DNA of 64,000 bases from Musa acuminata AAA Group (Eukaryota > Streptophyta > Magnoliopsida > Zingiberales > Musaceae), in the NCBI RefSeq assembly GCF_036884655.1, contig NC_088354.1, positions 10,022,501 through 10,086,500 of the forward strand, written 5' to 3'. Below, in pieces: positions 60,801 through 64,000 of this stretch (position 1 is its first letter; each line of letters starts with the position of its first letter). The notes under the pieces were generated by a model, which saw only the letters and a program-made list of their open reading frames with translations, was not told the origin of the DNA and did not search any database. The position numbers and the translations under genes are program-made.

Positions 60801-61237
60801 AAGACTTACAGTCTTCAGAATGAGAGAGAAAAGATAGGCGGAGGCCAATAAGAAATCGAATCTTTAAAAGGTGGAAATTTTCTACAAAAGATCAAAGAAG
60901 AAGAGGAATTTTAGGAATAATGGACCGACCTAGTGAAGCAGACATCGAAGGAGTCGGTGAGGAGCATCTGTCGGGAGGTCTCGGCCTGCGACTCGCCCTT
61001 AGGAGTGAGCACGGACAGGTCGGAGCTCCCCTGAATACGACCCTCCTCGTTCCAGGTGCTCTGCCCGTGCCTCACCAGCACCACCCGCTTCGCCTCCCTT
61101 ATCTCCGGCAGGGATCGCAGGAGCTCCGGCGCCTGACGGATCTCTCTCAGGCTCGAGCAGCAAGCACCGCGGCCGGGCCTGGGGCTCCTCCGATGAGGAG
61201 CACCGCACGCCAGCGGCGGAGGTACCAGAGCGAGCAT
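57883..61237 (-). CDS. Probable 2-carboxy-D-arabinitol-1-phosphatase, chloroplastic (tandem phosphoglycerate-mutase domains)
   Basis: Nine exons (61237-60930, 60631-60526, 60423-60207, 60116-59998, 59350-59252, 58858-58808, 58721-58623, 58509-58402, 58257-57883) encode 493 residues. The first 45 or so residues look like a chloroplast transit peptide. Domain 1 is a histidine phosphatase: VVLVRHGQSTWNEEGRIQG with RHG at 56-58, SPLIRSKRTAEI, an acidic LREIDLYSFQG, and the second His in VLVVAHNAVNQAL. Domain 2 has CHG (274-276) where RHG is expected, SQKTAELLLDLKIDCIACSP, and VVVGHPALH. The closest known protein is At5g22620. The enzyme class removes phosphate from the Rubisco night inhibitor CA1P. 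Domain 2 lacks the phosphate-binding Arg and is probably regulatory (inference). The upstream frame to 61405 begins with TTG, not ATG. Confidence 0.92.
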
Positions 61238-61656
61238 TTCCTCTGCAGGTAACAAGGGCGAGGGCGGCCCGGTTATCGATGGACGGCGGATTGAGAAGGG
61301 ACGGGACCGCCAGCAGCAGCCTTCGGACACGGTGAGACGAAGGGCGTGTGGCTTCAGTTGGATTGCCGCCGGGAGTAGGGATAACGTCACCTGGTCGAAT
61401 GACAACCTGCCATGTTAAACGAATACCCGGCCCGACCCGGAATTAAAGGTAAATCCATCACCAATTCAGATCATATTATATGTATTGGGTGTCGGATCCA
61501 AAACGATGAACTTATACCCGACCCGTTTATATGACAATCCAAGTTCTGTTAACGTACCGTTATAAATGGTTGCATCTATGTATGATAACCGATATTTCGG
61601 TCCTTCTGTAGCGGTGCCGATACTAACCATTATAACAACGGTAGTCGGAGTGAGCG
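61238..61656. promoter_or_regulatory. Putative bidirectional promoter
   Basis: Only 419 bases separate the divergent start codons of the CA1P phosphatase-like gene (61237, minus) and the METTL13-like gene (61657, plus). The interval has no canonical TATA box that I could place, but has several GGTCGGG/CCCGACCC-type short motifs near 61430-61445 and 61515. Confidence 0.6.
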
Positions 61657-63072
61657 ATGGGTGGTGCGACGATGGAGCCCGGTGCGTTCGAGCGCCTCTC
61701 CCCTTCCCGGTTCGTCTCCTTCGTGTTTCCTAACCCACAGCCCGGCGATCCCTACGCCGACCCCCTCCGAGTCGCTGTCCTTGATTCGCCCCTCCCGACC
61801 CCGGCGCCGCCGCCCTGCACCGCCGCAATGCTCGTTCCCCCCGGCCGCGAGGACGACTGGATCTTCTCCACCGCCGCCGGACACCTCCAGCTCCTTCTCT
61901 CTTCCTCCTCCGATGATCGCCCCCTCGCCCGACTCCTCCTCGTTGGAGACGTCCCCTCCTCCTCTGCGAAGCCCTATTTCCGCCCCCAATCGGATGCTGA
62001 CTCGGATCGGCTTCTCCGGTTCCAGCAGCGCCTCCTCCCGCTCATCCTTGCGCTCTCCCCAAAGGCCGCTTTTTGTGATGGGTTACCGGATATCCCTTTT
62101 CTCTCCTTCGAGGACGACGTCCTCCGTCTCACTCCGGTGGAGATGCTGGTCGGCCCTGTCGCCGGAGAGATGCTGGTGGAGGACGTGGAACTCGACCGGT
62201 CCCCGTCGGCGATGCCAGAGCTCAGGAGGAGGTTGCGGTTTAAGAGGATGCCGAATCTGGTGCAGTCCCAGGTGCGTCTCGTCCTTGATTCTTCTTCTTC
62301 TTCCTCGAGTCCTGGGTCCTTTCGGCCCGAGACAGGGTCGTTGGTACAGCCGTACCTCAAACCCATGGTTGCGGGGCTCTCTTTGATCGCACCGGCAGTC
62401 GGGCGGCAGGTCCGATCTGGTTTGATGCCACGAGCTCTTTGTGTGGGGGTGGGTGGTGGAGCTCTGCTGATGTCCCTGAGATCAAGTTTTGGTTTTGATG
62501 TGGTGGGAATTGAGGCTGATGATGTAGTTCTGAACGTCGCAAGACAGCATTTTGGATTAGCGGATGATGACTTTCTTAAAGTTGGTGTTGGTGATGGGCT
62601 TGTACTCATCAAGTATTTAAGCACTTTGAAGACTGGAAAAGATTTGAATTCGAGTTATGGTGTATCCGATCACAACTTCATTGCATTATTGGGAGATCAT
62701 TCTTCTGGGTTTGATGCTGTAATGGTGGATTTGGACTCGGAGGACCCTGGCAGTGGTGTCTACGCCCCGCCATTGGAATTTCCTGAGAGGAGCATTCTGA
62801 TAGATGTGCGCACAATTCTTAAGGATCACGGAATTGTAGTGGTAAATGTCATTCCTCCATGTCCATCTTTCTATAAACAAATGATTGATATTTTTGGTAA
62901 GGTTTTTGCTGAGCTGTATGAAATAGATGTCGGCAACGGCGAGAATTATGTACTTGTTGCCAGTGTCTCACCCGTTGAGATAGCTGCAAGCCTTACCGAG
63001 GATCCCTTTCTTAACAAATTGAAGGAAGTTGTCGGAGATAGATATGTGGGAGCTGTGAGAAGAATATGTTGA
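61657..63072 (+). CDS. METTL13-like SAM-dependent methyltransferase
   Basis: Single exon, 471 residues. The N-terminal 230 residues are Pro/Ser-rich with a plant-specific core (EDDVLRLTPVEMLVGPVAGE, RRLRFKRMPNLVQSQVRLV). The C-terminal half is a spermidine-synthase-like methyltransferase fold: motif I ALCVGVGGGALLMSL, the acidic end of strand 2 in VVGIEADDVVL, VGVGDGLVLI, and motif FDAVMVDLDSEDPGSGVYAPP. It ends FAELYEIDVGNGENYVLVA. It matches the C-terminal domain of METTL13, which in animals methylates the N-terminus of eEF1A; animal METTL13 also has an N-terminal domain that methylates Lys55. Only one of the two domains is present here, so the substrate is open. Confidence 0.88.
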   Translation: MGGATMEPGAFERLSPSRFVSFVFPNPQPGDPYADPLRVAVLDSPLPTPAPPPCTAAMLVPPGREDDWIFSTAAGHLQLLLSSSSDDRPLARLLLVGDVPSSSAKPYFRPQSDADSDRLLRFQQRLLPLILALSPKAAFCDGLPDIPFLSFEDDVLRLTPVEMLVGPVAGEMLVEDVELDRSPSAMPELRRRLRFKRMPNLVQSQVRLVLDSSSSSSSPGSFRPETGSLVQPYLKPMVAGLSLIAPAVGRQVRSGLMPRALCVGVGGGALLMSLRSSFGFDVVGIEADDVVLNVARQHFGLADDDFLKVGVGDGLVLIKYLSTLKTGKDLNSSYGVSDHNFIALLGDHSSGFDAVMVDLDSEDPGSGVYAPPLEFPERSILIDVRTILKDHGIVVVNVIPPCPSFYKQMIDIFGKVFAELYEIDVGNGENYVLVASVSPVEIAASLTEDPFLNKLKEVVGDRYVGAVRRIC

Positions 63073-64000
63073 AGAATGGTGTTTCACTTAGTGGTAGCTC
63101 TGGAATTGAGAAGCTACAGATACTCTTTTCACCAAGTTATTTATCTGTTTTTTGTGACCATGAAATAGCACTGATTTGAATATTCACGAGATGTGGGAAT
63201 ATGGAGCTCGAAAGGTGTTTACCTTTACTTCATGTTTCAGAAACTTCTTCGTCACATACTTCTGCACATGTTCTTCATTAATAAAGTACTGATGGACCAG
63301 GTATTAAGGATTGAATTGAAGGGAATGCTTTCTGGATAGGAGGAGCTGCCAGGTGATCTCACTCTACATTTTGTCCTGGTACTCTTCTTCATCTTCTTGC
63401 GCTATTATTCCTTTGTTGCGTTCAGATTTACTCTCATTTAATCTGGCTTAAAATTGAAATACCATCAACGAAACAGATATTATCTTGCTGAGTGAGAGAG
63501 GGAAAGTTTTTAGTTTGAGGGAATAATATTGATCTAAAGCAAATGGAAAATGAATAAACTGATTTAAGTTAATATACTTGGCTGTTTCTATGTTGTAGAT
63601 TGTGGGTGGCACTGTTTTGGTGCCCATTTTATCGTTCTCTACATGCTATTACTCTTGCATGAGCATTTCTATGGTTCAACTTTTATGCGGTGCCTTATAT
63701 TGGTTGGTTATATGTTCTTTAACAATTGTTTTAGCTCTAGTTGGAAAGAGAGGAGTTCTAGGCAATGATTTAGTCTTTCTTGTAATAAGATAATGGTCAC
63801 CAATGTAGTTGTACCCAATGTAGTTAATGACGCCAAGGTGCTAAAACACCTGAGGCACTAGGCATTTGCCCGAGCGAAGCGAAGCACTCACAAATATTAA
63901 TTTTTTAAAAATATATGATTAAAAAGAAATATGATCATCAAAATAAAAATGAGAAATTACATGTGTTCTATATCACTTTATATTTCAAATATCACCATCA
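63073..64000. other. METTL13-like 3'UTR and downstream DNA; repeat edge at 63832
   Basis: No gene seen. From about 63832 the sequence CAAGGTGCTAAAACACCTGAG then GCATTTGCCCGAGCGAAGCG resembles a dispersed plant repeat with GCCTAGGCGCC/GAAGCGAAGC blocks, which typically begins CAAGG. The element runs off the window, so its class is uncertain. Confidence 0.4.

Noticed and set aside
61238..61405. Longer N-terminus for the CA1P phosphatase-like protein
   Set aside because: The upstream frame opens with TTG and lacks ATG. The start at 61237 already gives a plausible transit peptide.

Overview
This 64 kb window is plant nuclear DNA. Its genes have GT-AG introns, 5'UTR introns and plant TATA boxes, and the window holds only plant-specific families (LITTLE ZIPPER, TBL, IQM, AGC VIII kinase, DREB1, XS domain, CA1P phosphatase). 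Very GC-rich single-exon genes (sialyltransferase-like, DREB1) next to AT-rich intergenic DNA suggest a monocot. The protein flavour and the repeats suggest a Zingiberales genome, probably banana (Musa) or a relative; this placement is inference.

Layout: <1-9332 (-) SRRM2-like nuclear protein, 14 coding exons, 3' end outside the window. 12605-14023 (-) TBL-family O-acetyltransferase, 5 exons. 14906-15043 (+) doubtful 45-aa ORF. 20452-20664 (-) LITTLE ZIPPER microprotein with a 5'UTR intron. 23358-24545 (-) GT29 sialyltransferase-like protein, one exon. 30045-35209 (+) IQM calmodulin-binding protein, 9 exons. 37406-40663 (+) KIPK-type AGC kinase, 2 exons. 42546-47444 (-) XS-domain protein, 3 exons. 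49196-49879 (+) DREB1/CBF factor, one exon. 53773-56660 (+) broken ATL-type RING-H2 gene. 57883-61237 (-) chloroplast 2-carboxyarabinitol-1-phosphatase-like protein, 9 exons. 61657-63072 (+) METTL13-like methyltransferase, divergent from the previous gene. For every intact multi-exon gene the exons I assign sum to an uninterrupted reading frame.

The genes do not form a pathway; this is ordinary euchromatin. Several are regulators: LITTLE ZIPPER (HD-ZIP III inhibitor), KIPK (polar growth and auxin kinase family), IQM (Ca2+/calmodulin), DREB1 (cold and drought) and the XS protein (small-RNA-type domain).

Between and inside the genes are repeats. The most interesting is a family of short, GTAC-rich terminal-inverted-repeat elements (four copies: 17944, 27470, 32661, 43918), two of them in introns of live genes and two with visible target-site duplications. 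There are also tRNA-derived SINE-like fragments, an antisense LINE RNase H relic, two about 220-bp tandem duplications, a long hairpin, and long TA, TC and G tracts. I found no convincing undescribed multi-gene system. The TIR family, the internal duplication in DREB1, the ambiguous splice junction in the IQM gene and the decayed RING gene are the items most worth a second look.
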